From: Planctomycetota bacterium
GTDB lineage: Bacteria; Planctomycetota; UBA8108; UBA1146
Length of the DNA: 18,310 nucleotides
Reading direction: 5' to 3'
Assembly (NCBI GenBank): GCA_002691835.1
Contig: NZJA01000040.1
Location: forward strand, 1 to 18,310
Within the stretch, counting starts at the first letter, position 1. Each line of letters opens with the position of its first letter. Shown piece by piece: positions 1-7,315 of this stretch. A program made the translations under genes and the position numbers. The notes under the pieces were generated by a model. The model was given only the letters and a program-made list of their open reading frames with translations. It searched no databases and was not told the origin of the DNA.

Positions 1-2
1 AG

Positions 3-1067
3 AGAAAAGTGGACTGGATTGTGATCACCGGAGGCCTTGGACCGACTGAAGATGATCGTACTCGACAGGAAGTCGCTGAATATCTCGGTGTCGAGTTGGT
101 CGAGGATCTGGGTTCATGGGATGAGATCCGTCAGCGCTTGCGTCGTCGCGGATTCGAGCCGACGGAGAATAATCGCAAACAGGCGTTTTTTCCGAGAGGT
201 TCGAAGGTTCTTTCGAATCCGAAGGGGAGTGCGCCCGGGTTTTCGGTCGACTTGCATTCGGAAACGACCCTCTTTGCTTTGCCCGGAGTTCCCCATGAGT
301 TTGAAGCGATGTTCCAAAAGCACATCGTTGGCGCACTTGAGGACAGGGGAAGTCGCTCGAAGGTGAACGGCGAGATTCTTGATTTTGTAGGTGTTCCTGA
401 ATCCCAGTTGGATGAATGGGTTTCTGCCCGTGTCCCAGAAGGGGAGCTATACCAGATTTGCGTGCGTGGTTGGGGACAGATTGAAGTTCGGTTACCAGAG
501 GGAATCACCCTTCTTGGAGAAGCGACGGAGTCCTTTGGCGCATCAGTGGTAGGTGTCGGGGGGCTGCCTGTAGAGGAGCATCTCGTTCAGCATGCATTGC
601 AATCGGGGCTTAGTCTGACCACCGCTGAATCTTGCACTGGCGGCATGATCAGCAGTCGCATGGTCAATGTCCCTGGTTCGAGCCGTGTTTTTCCCTGCAG
701 TTGGGTTTGCTATTCCAATTCTTCCAAGACCCGGGAACTGGCCGTCGATCCGGCATTGATCGAAAAGCATGGAGCGGTGAGCAAGGAAGTTGTGGAGCAG
801 ATGGCTCTTCACGCCCTTGAGAAGTCAGGGGCTGATTTGGCGATCTCGGTGAGCGGAGTTGCCGGTCCTTCGGGGGGCACTCCAAAGAAGCCAGTGGGCA
901 CGGTTTGGTTGGCATTGGCATCTCGACGGGAAATCCGCTCACACTGTTATCAGCTTCATGGTGACCGCGAGAGGATTCGATTGTTGACGACCAACCTTGC
1001 GCTGCTGGTGCTCATGGCAGCCGTGCGAAATTTGGAGGTTCCAGGATGGGCCGAAAAGAAGTCCTGA
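3..1067 (+). CDS. cinA: CinA family protein, 5'-truncated by window edge
   Basis: The protein joins a MoCF-like (COG1058) domain to a C-terminal nicotinamide-nucleotide amidase domain (PncC). The amidase domain in this family deamidates NMN for pyridine nucleotide recycling in the cytoplasm. Visible motifs are ITGGLGPTEDD near the start, LPGVPHEF in the middle, AESCTGG (around 625-645) and GVAGPSGGTPKKPVGTV in the amidase domain, ending with GDRERIR. CinA proteins are usually a little over 400 residues and have roughly 70 residues before the GGLGPT motif. The reading frame is open to the window edge here, so the GTG at 9 is not the true start. The last 22 bp overlap the next gene, so the two are probably co-transcribed and translationally coupled. 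The family assignment is firm; catalytic activity is inferred from the intact Ser-containing AESCTGG motif. Confidence 0.93.
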   Translation, partial: RKVDWIVITGGLGPTEDDRTRQEVAEYLGVELVEDLGSWDEIRQRLRRRGFEPTENNRKQAFFPRGSKVLSNPKGSAPGFSVDLHSETTLFALPGVPHEFEAMFQKHIVGALEDRGSRSKVNGEILDFVGVPESQLDEWVSARVPEGELYQICVRGWGQIEVRLPEGITLLGEATESFGASVVGVGGLPVEEHLVQHALQSGLSLTTAESCTGGMISSRMVNVPGSSRVFPCSWVCYSNSSKTRELAVDPALIEKHGAVSKEVVEQMALHALEKSGADLAISVSGVAGPSGGTPKKPVGTVWLALASRREIRSHCYQLHGDRERIRLLTTNLALLVLMAAVRNLEVPGWAEKKS

Positions 1068-1798
1068 CAGAGGACGGATCCCTGACCCGTTTTCACCCCG
1101 AATACAATGAGCATTATCATTCTCTGAGCGGAGCTCGCGATGAAGCTCTGCATCGGTTTGTGATTCCTTGCAGGCTCATCGAATTCGCCCGTACCCATGG
1201 ACGCATCCGTTTTCTCGATGTTGGATTTGGTCTAGGGGTGAATGTTGCGGTAACCCTGCACGAGATTCAGCGTCAGGTTCCAGGCACTCGCTGTGAGTGG
1301 ACGAGCCTTGAGAAAGAATTACTTCCGCTGGACGAGTTGCAGCCGCATTTCGGTTCTGGTGACTTGGCGCAGATTCTGTCTTCGTTTGTGGTCGACCAGA
1401 GTGTCGATACGGAGCTTTATTCTGGAAGACTGTTGGTCGGTGATGCGAGAGACCGATTCAAGGATCTCGATTCCTCCTTTGATGCCATATACCTCGATCC
1501 TTTTTCTCCAGGGAAGAACCCAGAGATGTGGTCTGTGGAGGTAATGCGGGCACTTTGGGAGGTTTGCGGCAAGGGTGGTATACTTTCTACATACAGTTCC
1601 GCAGCGACGGTTCGAATCGCCCTCATGGAAGCCGGTTGGGAAATTGGCCTCGGACCGCGAGTCGGTCGAAAATCTTCGGGAACTGTTGCCAGTCGAGGAT
1701 CTGTGACTCCTTCCCTCGAACCTTTGGAGGAGAAACAGTATCGATCCTTGGTACGCCGATTAAGTTCTCAGTCAGAAATGGGCCGATGCGAGACCTAA
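1046..1798 (+). CDS. mnmD: MnmD-type tRNA (mnm5s2U34) methyltransferase, stand-alone MnmC N-domain
   Basis: This 250-residue protein is a SAM-dependent methyltransferase of the DUF752/MnmC-N family. The family methylates the aminomethyl group made by MnmEG on U34 of certain tRNAs. The N-terminus has the family's YNEHYHSLSGARDEALHRF segment. The SAM loop DVGFGLGVN is at residues 58-66, and the catalytic-region motif DPFSPGKNPEMW starts at residue 151. A late GRKSSGTVAS segment replaces the usual G-K-R-E type ending. There is no FAD-dependent MnmC C-domain, so this is the single-domain form. A GGAGG at 1034-1038 lies 7 bases before the ATG. The gene overlaps cinA upstream by 22 bp and the next gene by 13 bp. 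Confidence in the family is high; the exact substrate is inferred. Confidence 0.87.
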   Translation: MGRKEVLTEDGSLTRFHPEYNEHYHSLSGARDEALHRFVIPCRLIEFARTHGRIRFLDVGFGLGVNVAVTLHEIQRQVPGTRCEWTSLEKELLPLDELQPHFGSGDLAQILSSFVVDQSVDTELYSGRLLVGDARDRFKDLDSSFDAIYLDPFSPGKNPEMWSVEVMRALWEVCGKGGILSTYSSAATVRIALMEAGWEIGLGPRVGRKSSGTVASRGSVTPSLEPLEEKQYRSLVRRLSSQSEMGRCET

Positions 1799-2643
1799 GA
1801 CCTTCAGTTTTGCTGTCAGCGACCTTTATTTTTACGGTGATCATTTTGGGTCAGGAAGTCTTCTCTTCAGGGACTTTATGGGCCGATACGGTTCATCTGA
1901 CCAATGGTTCAAAGCTGGATGGAAAAGTTGTTTCTGAGAATGACCGGGAAGTCGTTCTCAAAGTGGGGCCCCAGGGAATTGTGCGTCTTCAGCGCAAGAA
2001 TGTGGCAAAGATTGAAATCAATCAGCGAACAGGAACCCCATCAAAGAAACCAGATTCCCGACGCAAATCGCTTCCCGTGAAGCCGAAGTCCGCTCCTCCT
2101 GCTTCTCCTGTTCCGGAGGTCTCGAAGAGCCTGAGGATTTATCTCGACGCACCTCTTGCACCCTTGAAGGGGGAGCAGAGAGCTCTCCTTGATCAATGGG
2201 TGAAGGACTTGCAGAGACAGAGAGTGATTTATCGGACTCGGGCCGAAAAGCATTTGGGCACTTTGGGTTCCTCCATTGTTCCGCATCTGCACTCAGTGGC
2301 CCGTGGTTCATTTGTGAGAGCCAGGATCTGCGCTTTACGACTGCTGGTCCGCTTTCCCCGTTATGAATCGATGCCGGTGGCTCTGGCGGGCCTGGAAGCC
2401 TCGGATCCCTGGATCAGGAAATGGGCTTCTGAGCTGGCGGGGAAAATCAGTGGAAAGGTCCAGAATTATCCTTGGAAAGAGAATTCTGCAGTTTCTTCCA
2501 GAGCTCGTCTGAAAAAAAACTGGGACCAATGGTATGCAGGTCAGGAGAAGCTTCGAGAAATTCTTGAGGCAAAGAGGGCCGAAGAAGTGCCATCCCCTTC
2601 CAGACCTGATCTGAAAGACCTTGAAAACCCCTCTCTCTCTTGA
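1786..2643 (+). CDS. Secreted or periplasmic protein with small beta domain and HEAT-like helices
   Basis: I chose the ATG at 1786 because it begins a clear export signal: basic MRDLR, then a hydrophobic stretch (VLLSATFIFTVIILG), ending near LWADT. This gives 285 residues. After the signal comes a short beta-rich segment (VHLTNGSKLDGKVVSEND, then VVLKVGPQGIVRL) of a type often seen in envelope proteins of Planctomycetota. A Pro/Lys/Ser-rich linker follows at about residues 85-115. Next is an alpha-helical stretch resembling HEAT repeats (IVPHLHSVARGSFVRARICALRLL; ASDPWIRKWASELAGKI), and a Trp-containing tail (NWDQWYAGQEKLREIL). Its start overlaps the mnmD stop by 13 bp, so translation is probably coupled. 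I do not recognise a named family; a scaffold or protein-binding role is inferred from HEAT-like helices only. Confidence 0.7.
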   Translation: MRDLRPSVLLSATFIFTVIILGQEVFSSGTLWADTVHLTNGSKLDGKVVSENDREVVLKVGPQGIVRLQRKNVAKIEINQRTGTPSKKPDSRRKSLPVKPKSAPPASPVPEVSKSLRIYLDAPLAPLKGEQRALLDQWVKDLQRQRVIYRTRAEKHLGTLGSSIVPHLHSVARGSFVRARICALRLLVRFPRYESMPVALAGLEASDPWIRKWASELAGKISGKVQNYPWKENSAVSSRARLKKNWDQWYAGQEKLREILEAKRAEEVPSPSRPDLKDLENPSLS

Positions 2644-3195
2644 CTCTTCCGCTTTCAGAAAACTTGTCATTCTGAGCCTTGTCTTCAGCTCCTCTCTTTG
2701 CTAACTTCGCCCGTTGCCTGTCAGGGTGAGCCGAGACGAATTTGCATTTGATTGCAAGGTTCTCAGAGAGGGGAAGTCGGATGGATTTTCCCCTTAAAAA
2801 CTCAGGATCTCCCCTGTAGGCCGGTTTTCATGAGGTATTCACCTGATGGGGATGGCAACCAACAGGCAGTGAGTCCGCTTTTCCCGGGGGGGAATCGTCG
2901 CCGAGCTGCTTTCAGGGTCGTTTGGGCAAGAACGCTCATCGATTCGGCCTCTTCTTCGTCGGTGCTGTGACAGTTTCAGTCGCTCTGGCTGCTGGGAAGT
3001 GTGCTCCGATCAGATCATGATCGACGGGCTCTGCTTTCTGAGGCTCCCGGTGTCTGTGCTCATAACCCTCCTCATGTCTCCCGGACAGGTTTGCAGGATC
3101 GGTGAGGGAATTTTCTGGAAGATTTCCGGAGAGGACCCAGCGGATTTTATCCGTCGTGATCGATCGTCATTTTGGGGAGTGATCCTTTGGGAGTA
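2644..3195. other. 550-bp non-coding gap upstream of dnaA
   Basis: No convincing gene is visible: the two short + frames here (2752-2970 and 2999-3196) have no recognisable domain or good ribosome binding site. The gap holds inverted repeats that could fold in RNA: TTGCA/TGCAA at 2742-2746 and 2753-2757, AGGGGAA/TTCCCCT at 2769-2775 and 2788-2794, and TCCCC/GGGGA around 2810-2851 enclosing AGGT/ACCT. There is also a TGATCG-rich inverted repeat at 3007-3023. Nothing looks like a canonical cluster of DnaA boxes; the nearest match, TTATCCGTC around 3147-3155, is only partial. The stretch probably carries the dnaA promoter and leader, but I could not place a promoter with confidence. Confidence 0.5.
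3007..3023. repeat. Inverted repeat CGATCA-N5-TGATCG upstream of dnaA
   Basis: CGATCA (3007-3012) and TGATCG (3018-3023) are exact inverse complements separated by five bases. A further TGATCG sits at 3157-3162 and merges into the palindrome CGATCG (3161-3166), just 30 bases before the dnaA start. Placement and symmetry fit an operator or a non-canonical initiator site, but this is only a sequence pattern. Confidence 0.35.
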
Positions 3196-4734
3196 ATGGG
3201 GGGCAATGTGAGCACTGCGAATCCGGAAACAGTTGATCCGCAGATGGTGAATCCAGCTCTGGATTCACAGAAGGCTCAGGATTCGGCTTCCAATTCGAGG
3301 ACTACGATTCTGGAAAACTGGGATCAGGTTCTTCATGCTTATTCCGCTTTGGATCGTGGCAGTGTCGCCGCCCGCTGGCTAAAGACCGTGACTCCTTCGG
3401 GAATGTGCGAGCAAAGAACTCGACTCGTCATCAACTCTGTTTTCTCACGAGATTTTTTACATCAGCACTGTGAAACAGATTTGAACCAGATCCTCAAGGA
3501 TCAGGGCTTTGGCTCAGTGGAGTGGAGTATCGTCGAATCTTCCCCAATGATGCAGGACTCTTCTGCAGAGAGGGGGGCAGCCGAAGGGTTGCCCAAGTTC
3601 CGGTCGAGAAGCCCACGATTTGCTGAAGGCGATTCTCTTCAGGGTCTCCAGGAATTCCATTCCGAATCGGATCCGACGAAGCAATCCCCAACACAGGCGG
3701 CTGCGCAGACCTCCTTTCTTGGAAATATGCGTCAGGATTTAACGCTGGATCGATTTGTGGTGGGGAAATCGAATCGAGTGGCGTACGAGGCAGTGCGCGC
3801 AGTCTTGAAGGAACCCGGTTCCAAATACAATCCGGTTTTTCTTCATGGTGGAAGCGGCCTTGGAAAAACGCATCTCCTTCAGGCATTGACCCGGGAGTTC
3901 TTCATTCAGGGTGAGCGTAGAATCCGTTATCTCCAATGCGAAAAGTTCGTGCAGAAATTTGTCCGGGCTCTACAAAACAAAAGCATTCATCAATTTCGTG
4001 AGGAATTTCGTTCTTTGAAGGTCCTCGCAATTGATGATGTCCAAATGATTGCCGGCAAGAAGAGGTGCCAGGAAGAATTGATCGAGACCATCGATGCGAT
4101 CACCCAAGCAGGAGGTCAGGTTTTTCTGGCCTGTGATCTTCCTCCGAGGCAGTGTGAATTTCTTCAGCTTCAGTTGCGCAACCGTTTCTTGGCCGGGCTT
4201 GTCACCCGAATGGAAGCTCCCGATCTGGAGACACGCCTTTCGATTCTTCAGAGGGAATCGATCCGTCACGGGATTCAGGTTCCGGGCGAGGTTTTGAATT
4301 ACATTGCACAGAGTATTCGTAAAAGTGTCCGGGAACTCTTGGGAGCATTGACGCGTCTATTTGCAGAAGTCGATTTACGAGGTAGCAGAATCGATCTTCC
4401 GTTGGCTCGTCGTTGCCTTGAACCTTTGGTCAAGGATGGTCAACGGGTCATTCACATTGAAATGATCGTCGAATCCGTTGCACGTCGTTGGTCTGTTGAT
4501 CCGGTCGAGATTAATTCCCGTTCCCGTACTCGGACGACGGCCATGGCCCGTAATGTTGCGACTTATCTTGCAAGAATACTGACGAATCGGTCATTTGCCG
4601 AAATCGGATCTGAGTTGGGTGGCAGAACTCACTCAACCACGAGTAGTTCCTATCGCAAGATTCGTAAGCTCATGGAGGGTGACTCGGGTTTCAAGCGCGA
4701 GGTCGAACGCCTGGTCGATGAGCTGAGGGGCTAA
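3196..4734 (+). CDS. dnaA: Chromosomal replication initiator DnaA, with divergent DnaA-box recognition motif
   Basis: DnaA is the AAA+ ATPase that binds and melts the origin. From the ATG at 3196 it has 512 residues. An N-terminal domain I-like segment (NWDQVLHAYSALDRGSVAARWL) is followed by a long variable linker to about residue 180. The AAA+ core follows with Walker A GGSGLGKTHL (K224), Walker B AIDDVQ (around D280), a box VII-type LRNRF and sensor II SVRELLGAL. Domain IV ends the protein. Its signature reads GGRTHSTTSSSYRKI (from residue 475) where the family usually has GGRDHTTVxHAxxKI, so Asp, the first Thr, Val and the second His of the motif are all replaced. The start is uncertain: TTG 3172 and GTG 3208 are in frame, and none has an ideal ribosome binding site. 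The neighbour is recG, not dnaN. A DnaA-like paralogue is possible. Confidence 0.85.
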   Translation: MGGNVSTANPETVDPQMVNPALDSQKAQDSASNSRTTILENWDQVLHAYSALDRGSVAARWLKTVTPSGMCEQRTRLVINSVFSRDFLHQHCETDLNQILKDQGFGSVEWSIVESSPMMQDSSAERGAAEGLPKFRSRSPRFAEGDSLQGLQEFHSESDPTKQSPTQAAAQTSFLGNMRQDLTLDRFVVGKSNRVAYEAVRAVLKEPGSKYNPVFLHGGSGLGKTHLLQALTREFFIQGERRIRYLQCEKFVQKFVRALQNKSIHQFREEFRSLKVLAIDDVQMIAGKKRCQEELIETIDAITQAGGQVFLACDLPPRQCEFLQLQLRNRFLAGLVTRMEAPDLETRLSILQRESIRHGIQVPGEVLNYIAQSIRKSVRELLGALTRLFAEVDLRGSRIDLPLARRCLEPLVKDGQRVIHIEMIVESVARRWSVDPVEINSRSRTRTTAMARNVATYLARILTNRSFAEIGSELGGRTHSTTSSSYRKIRKLMEGDSGFKREVERLVDELRG

Positions 4735-4752
4735 GTCTTTCCCAAAGGCAGG

Positions 4753-4769
4753 ATCCTCGCATAGAGGAT
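4753..4769 (+). terminator. Weak hairpin after dnaA
   Basis: ATCCTC (4753-4758) pairs with GAGGAT (4764-4769) across a five-base loop. There is no following T-run, so it may be a weak terminator, an RNA-processing site or nothing. It lies in the 113-bp dnaA-recG gap, which otherwise shows only the recG ribosome binding site. Confidence 0.25.
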
Positions 4770-4833
4770 GCTGCGACTCGGCCTCTCGCTGTTTGCTGGA
4801 GGTGCCTCAAAAGACGCTTGGAAGATGGCGAAG

Positions 4834-4840
4834 AAGGAGG
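4834..4840 (+). promoter_or_regulatory. Ribosome binding site deciding the recG start
   Basis: AAGGAGG lies 7 bases before the ATG at 4848. It supports that ATG over the upstream in-frame TTG at 4818, whose reading would run through this site. Confidence 0.8.
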
Positions 4841-4847
4841 GGAGCAG

Positions 4848-6950
4848 ATGACCCAAACCCCACCTGACCCATCGGTAACAGATCCTCTATTGGAGTCAGT
4901 GACCCGTCTTCGAGGGGTCGGGCCCGTGATGGCTCGGCATCTGGATCGGCTCGGGCTGAAGACTCTCGGCGACTTTCTGCATCATGTTCCCGTCCGTTAT
5001 GAAGATCTTGAGCTTCGAGGAGATCTTCGGGATGTTCCGGATGGAGATCGAAGAAGTCTCTTTGGAACGATTGCCGAAGATCCCGTTTGGATCCCCTCTG
5101 GTCAGGGGCGTTGGGAAACGACACTGATTTGCGACGACGCTGCTGCGACAGCGGTCACTTTGCAATGGTTCATGCCGAGGCGATTTCGTCCTCCGCTCCG
5201 AGCAGGGTTCGTCGGTTGGGTCACGGCACCGATCCGATTATTCAGAAAGCCAACGATGTCCCACCCGACCGTCGCGGCTGCCCCTGATCGTGATCCCATT
5301 CCACCTGGGCATGGGGGCATTGTGGCGGTCTATCGTTCGACCTCGGGTGTGAGCCAGGATTTTCTGCGGAAATGTATCGACCAAGTCCTCTCTCGGGAGT
5401 TTTCCCTCTCCGGAGAGCTGCCGGATATTTTGACGGGAGGACGAACCCTCGACCGACTTTACCAGGGTCTCCACCAGCCTCGAACCTCAGCAGAGCTAGA
5501 GGCGTGCCGACATCAACTGGCACAATTAGAACTGTACTATCACGCGGAAGGGCAGGCCCGGGCACGCCGACAGCGACAGCAGCAAAAGATGGATCCCTGT
5601 GAGATCGGTGAAAAGGTGGAAGAGAGGATTCGTGCCCGTTTTTCTTTTGAGTTTACGGGCGCTCAAAATCGGGTGATCGCTGAGATTCGTGAGGATCTTC
5701 AGGCGGGGTTTCCCATGGCCAGATTGGTTCAGGGGGATGTCGGCAGTGGTAAGACTGCTGTCGCAATCTGGGCCATCTTGGCCGTAGTTGCTGATGGGCA
5801 TCAGGCGGTTCTGGTGGCTCCAACCATGACTCTTGCTGAGCAGCATTTGAAGACCCTCGAAAAAATACTGAGCGGGTCGAGGCTGAAGATCGCTCTTGTG
5901 GTTTCAGGAACCGCTGCAGCTGTTAAGAAGCAGATCGCACTTGGTGAAGTGGACATCGTTGTGGGAACCCATGCCGTGATCTCCGATTCAGTGCAGTTTG
6001 ATCGACTTTCACTGGTGGTCGTCGACGAAGAGCAGAAGTTTGGTGTCGAGCAACGGCAGAAATTGGCGGCGAAGGGCTCTGGGGTTCATCGTCTGCATCT
6101 CTCAGCGACACCGATTCCGCGAAGCCTCGCTCTCGCAATGAGAGGAGAATTCGATCTCAGTCGAGTCGATGAAAAACCTCCCGGCCGCCAACCTGTGAAA
6201 ACTCGAATGGTTCCTGCGGACAGATTTTCAGCCGCCATCGATTTTCTATGCCGAGAAATAGATGACGGCCAACGAGTCCTGTTCGTCGTTCCGAGAATTG
6301 AAGAAGGGGATGGCGATGATCCACAGGGAGTGGAGCAGGTCGCGTCTCGACTTCGCAAGACTTCGCTTTCCTCTCGGGGGATCCGTGTTCTCCACGGCCG
6401 CCTCTCAGTGGAGGACCGGAGTCGCCATATGGAAAGTTTCAGATCGGGAGAATCGTCGGTTCTGGTCGCCACCAGTATTGTCGAGGTGGGTCTCGACGTG
6501 CCTGAGCTTTCGGTTCTGTGGATCGAAAATGCAGATCTATTTGGACTTTCTCAGCTTCACCAGCTGAGGGGACGTGTTGGACGTGGAGATCGAGCCTCCT
6601 GGTGCTTTTTCTCGGTCGAAGGCGATCCGGAAGATGTCGATGAGAGATTGCAGGTTTTTCTGGAAGAGGACGATGGGTTCCGAATCGCTGAAAGGGATCT
6701 CGATTTACGGGGGGGCGGAGAAGTCCGCGGAATTCGTCAAAGTGGGCAGGGGCGGTTCCTGCTGGCCCGGCCCCTTTCTGACCTGGAGACCTTCCGGCGC
6801 CTCTCTGAGCAGGCTGGAGGGCGCCTTGAGAGAGGGGAGGATTCCAGGCAGCAACCGCTCCTGAAGAGGCTCAGCCGCTATCTGGGGCCGGATCGGCTCA
6901 CCGGGGAATCTCCTGAAGGAACCCCCGATGGACCCCTTGCCGCACCGTGA
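4848..6950 (+). CDS. recG: ATP-dependent DNA helicase RecG
   Basis: RecG remodels stalled replication forks and branch-migrates Holliday junctions. At 700 residues it has the usual family length. The N-terminal part carries the wedge/OB region, with RGVGPVMARHLDRLGLKTLGD near residue 20 and HHVPVRYEDL following. The helicase core shows Walker A GDVGSGKTAVA (K302), motif II VVDEEQKFGVEQRQK (D393), motif III LHLSATPIPRSLAL, motif V SIVEVGLDVPE and motif VI HQLRGRVGRGD. The RecG-specific tail DLDLRGGGEVRGIRQSG is present. Two departures are visible: motif II is DEEQ, the Mfd-like form, rather than the usual RecG DEQH, and the tail reads RGGGEVRG where RGPGEFLG is typical. The wedge and OB segment between about 80 and 230 is also loosely conserved. 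RecG is still the best assignment, since the wedge and the RQSG tail are absent from Mfd. Confidence 0.93.
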   Translation: MTQTPPDPSVTDPLLESVTRLRGVGPVMARHLDRLGLKTLGDFLHHVPVRYEDLELRGDLRDVPDGDRRSLFGTIAEDPVWIPSGQGRWETTLICDDAAATAVTLQWFMPRRFRPPLRAGFVGWVTAPIRLFRKPTMSHPTVAAAPDRDPIPPGHGGIVAVYRSTSGVSQDFLRKCIDQVLSREFSLSGELPDILTGGRTLDRLYQGLHQPRTSAELEACRHQLAQLELYYHAEGQARARRQRQQQKMDPCEIGEKVEERIRARFSFEFTGAQNRVIAEIREDLQAGFPMARLVQGDVGSGKTAVAIWAILAVVADGHQAVLVAPTMTLAEQHLKTLEKILSGSRLKIALVVSGTAAAVKKQIALGEVDIVVGTHAVISDSVQFDRLSLVVVDEEQKFGVEQRQKLAAKGSGVHRLHLSATPIPRSLALAMRGEFDLSRVDEKPPGRQPVKTRMVPADRFSAAIDFLCREIDDGQRVLFVVPRIEEGDGDDPQGVEQVASRLRKTSLSSRGIRVLHGRLSVEDRSRHMESFRSGESSVLVATSIVEVGLDVPELSVLWIENADLFGLSQLHQLRGRVGRGDRASWCFFSVEGDPEDVDERLQVFLEEDDGFRIAERDLDLRGGGEVRGIRQSGQGRFLLARPLSDLETFRRLSEQAGGRLERGEDSRQQPLLKRLSRYLGPDRLTGESPEGTPDGPLAAP

Positions 6951-6967
6951 GACCGGGCTACAATCCT

Positions 6968-7222
6968 TTTCTGAATCTTGAAGTCTTCAATCGGAGCTGT
7001 GGTTGACGGGGACTCCCCGAGATCCGCTTCAGAGACCGCTCGATTCCGAGCACTCGAAAGAGTGTGACAGGAAAGAATGACACAAGTATCGATCAGTGAA
7101 TAAATCCCCGGGTGGTCCGTCATCACTGGAGCATCATCCGAAGCGTTCCCGATCTGTGCGACAGGAATCTTCGAGATTCTTCGTCGGGTCGGCAAAATCG
7201 ATTCGGGGCCTGTGGGGACAGG
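6968..7222 (+). ncRNA. Candidate structured RNA or 5' leader between recG and the next gene
   Basis: This 365-bp gene gap (6951-7315) contains an unusual run of short, perfect stem-loops. They are TTGAA/TTCAA with loop GTC (6978-6990), CGGGG/CCCCG with loop ACT (7007-7019), GCTCG/CGAGC with loop ATTC (7038-7051), CACTC/GAGTG with a GAAA tetraloop (7051-7064), CAGTGA/TCACTG (7094-7099 with 7123-7128), CTGT/ACAG (7154-7164), GAATC/GATTC (7165-7179) and CCTGT/ACAGG with loop GGGG (7209-7222). The first two sit inside a closing stem (TCTGAA 6970-6975 with TTCAGA 7028-7033). CCCGA/TCGGG (7148-7152 with 7184-7188) encloses the CTGT and GAATC stems. That gives two possible three-way junctions. I recognise no known RNA family, and the strand is inferred from the downstream gene. 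Confidence 0.45.
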
Positions 7223-7275
7223 TCGGGAATCACCGTACCGGGAGCGAACCTGGACGGCTGATAGTAACTGGGTCT

Positions 7276-7307
7276 GGAAATGAAAAGTTCCTGGCCCGTG
7301 AAAGGAA
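7276..7307 (+). promoter_or_regulatory. Possible ribosome-binding-site switch before the 7316 gene
   Basis: TTCCT at 7288-7292 can pair with AGGAA at 7303-7307, which is the ribosome binding site of the gene starting at 7316. The TTCC part can instead pair with GGAA at 7276-7279. The two hairpins are mutually exclusive, one hiding and one freeing the site. This is a pairing observation only; no regulation is shown. Confidence 0.35.
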
Positions 7308-7315
7308 TGAGAGCG

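Noticed and set aside
2840..2860. GATG...GGCAACC resembling part of a SAM-I riboswitch
   Set aside because: The rest of the SAM-I core is missing and the downstream gene is dnaA, not a methionine or SAM gene.
3147..3155. TTATCCGTC as a DnaA box
   Set aside because: It matches TTATCCACA at only 7 of 9 bases and stands alone; not enough to call an origin.
2752..3196. Two open frames (72 and 65 codons) in the dnaA leader
   Set aside because: No domain, no good ribosome binding site, and composition unlike the neighbouring proteins.
7003..7031. TTGACG as a -35 box downstream of recG
   Set aside because: No acceptable -10 element at 16-18 bases, and the site overlaps a hairpin.
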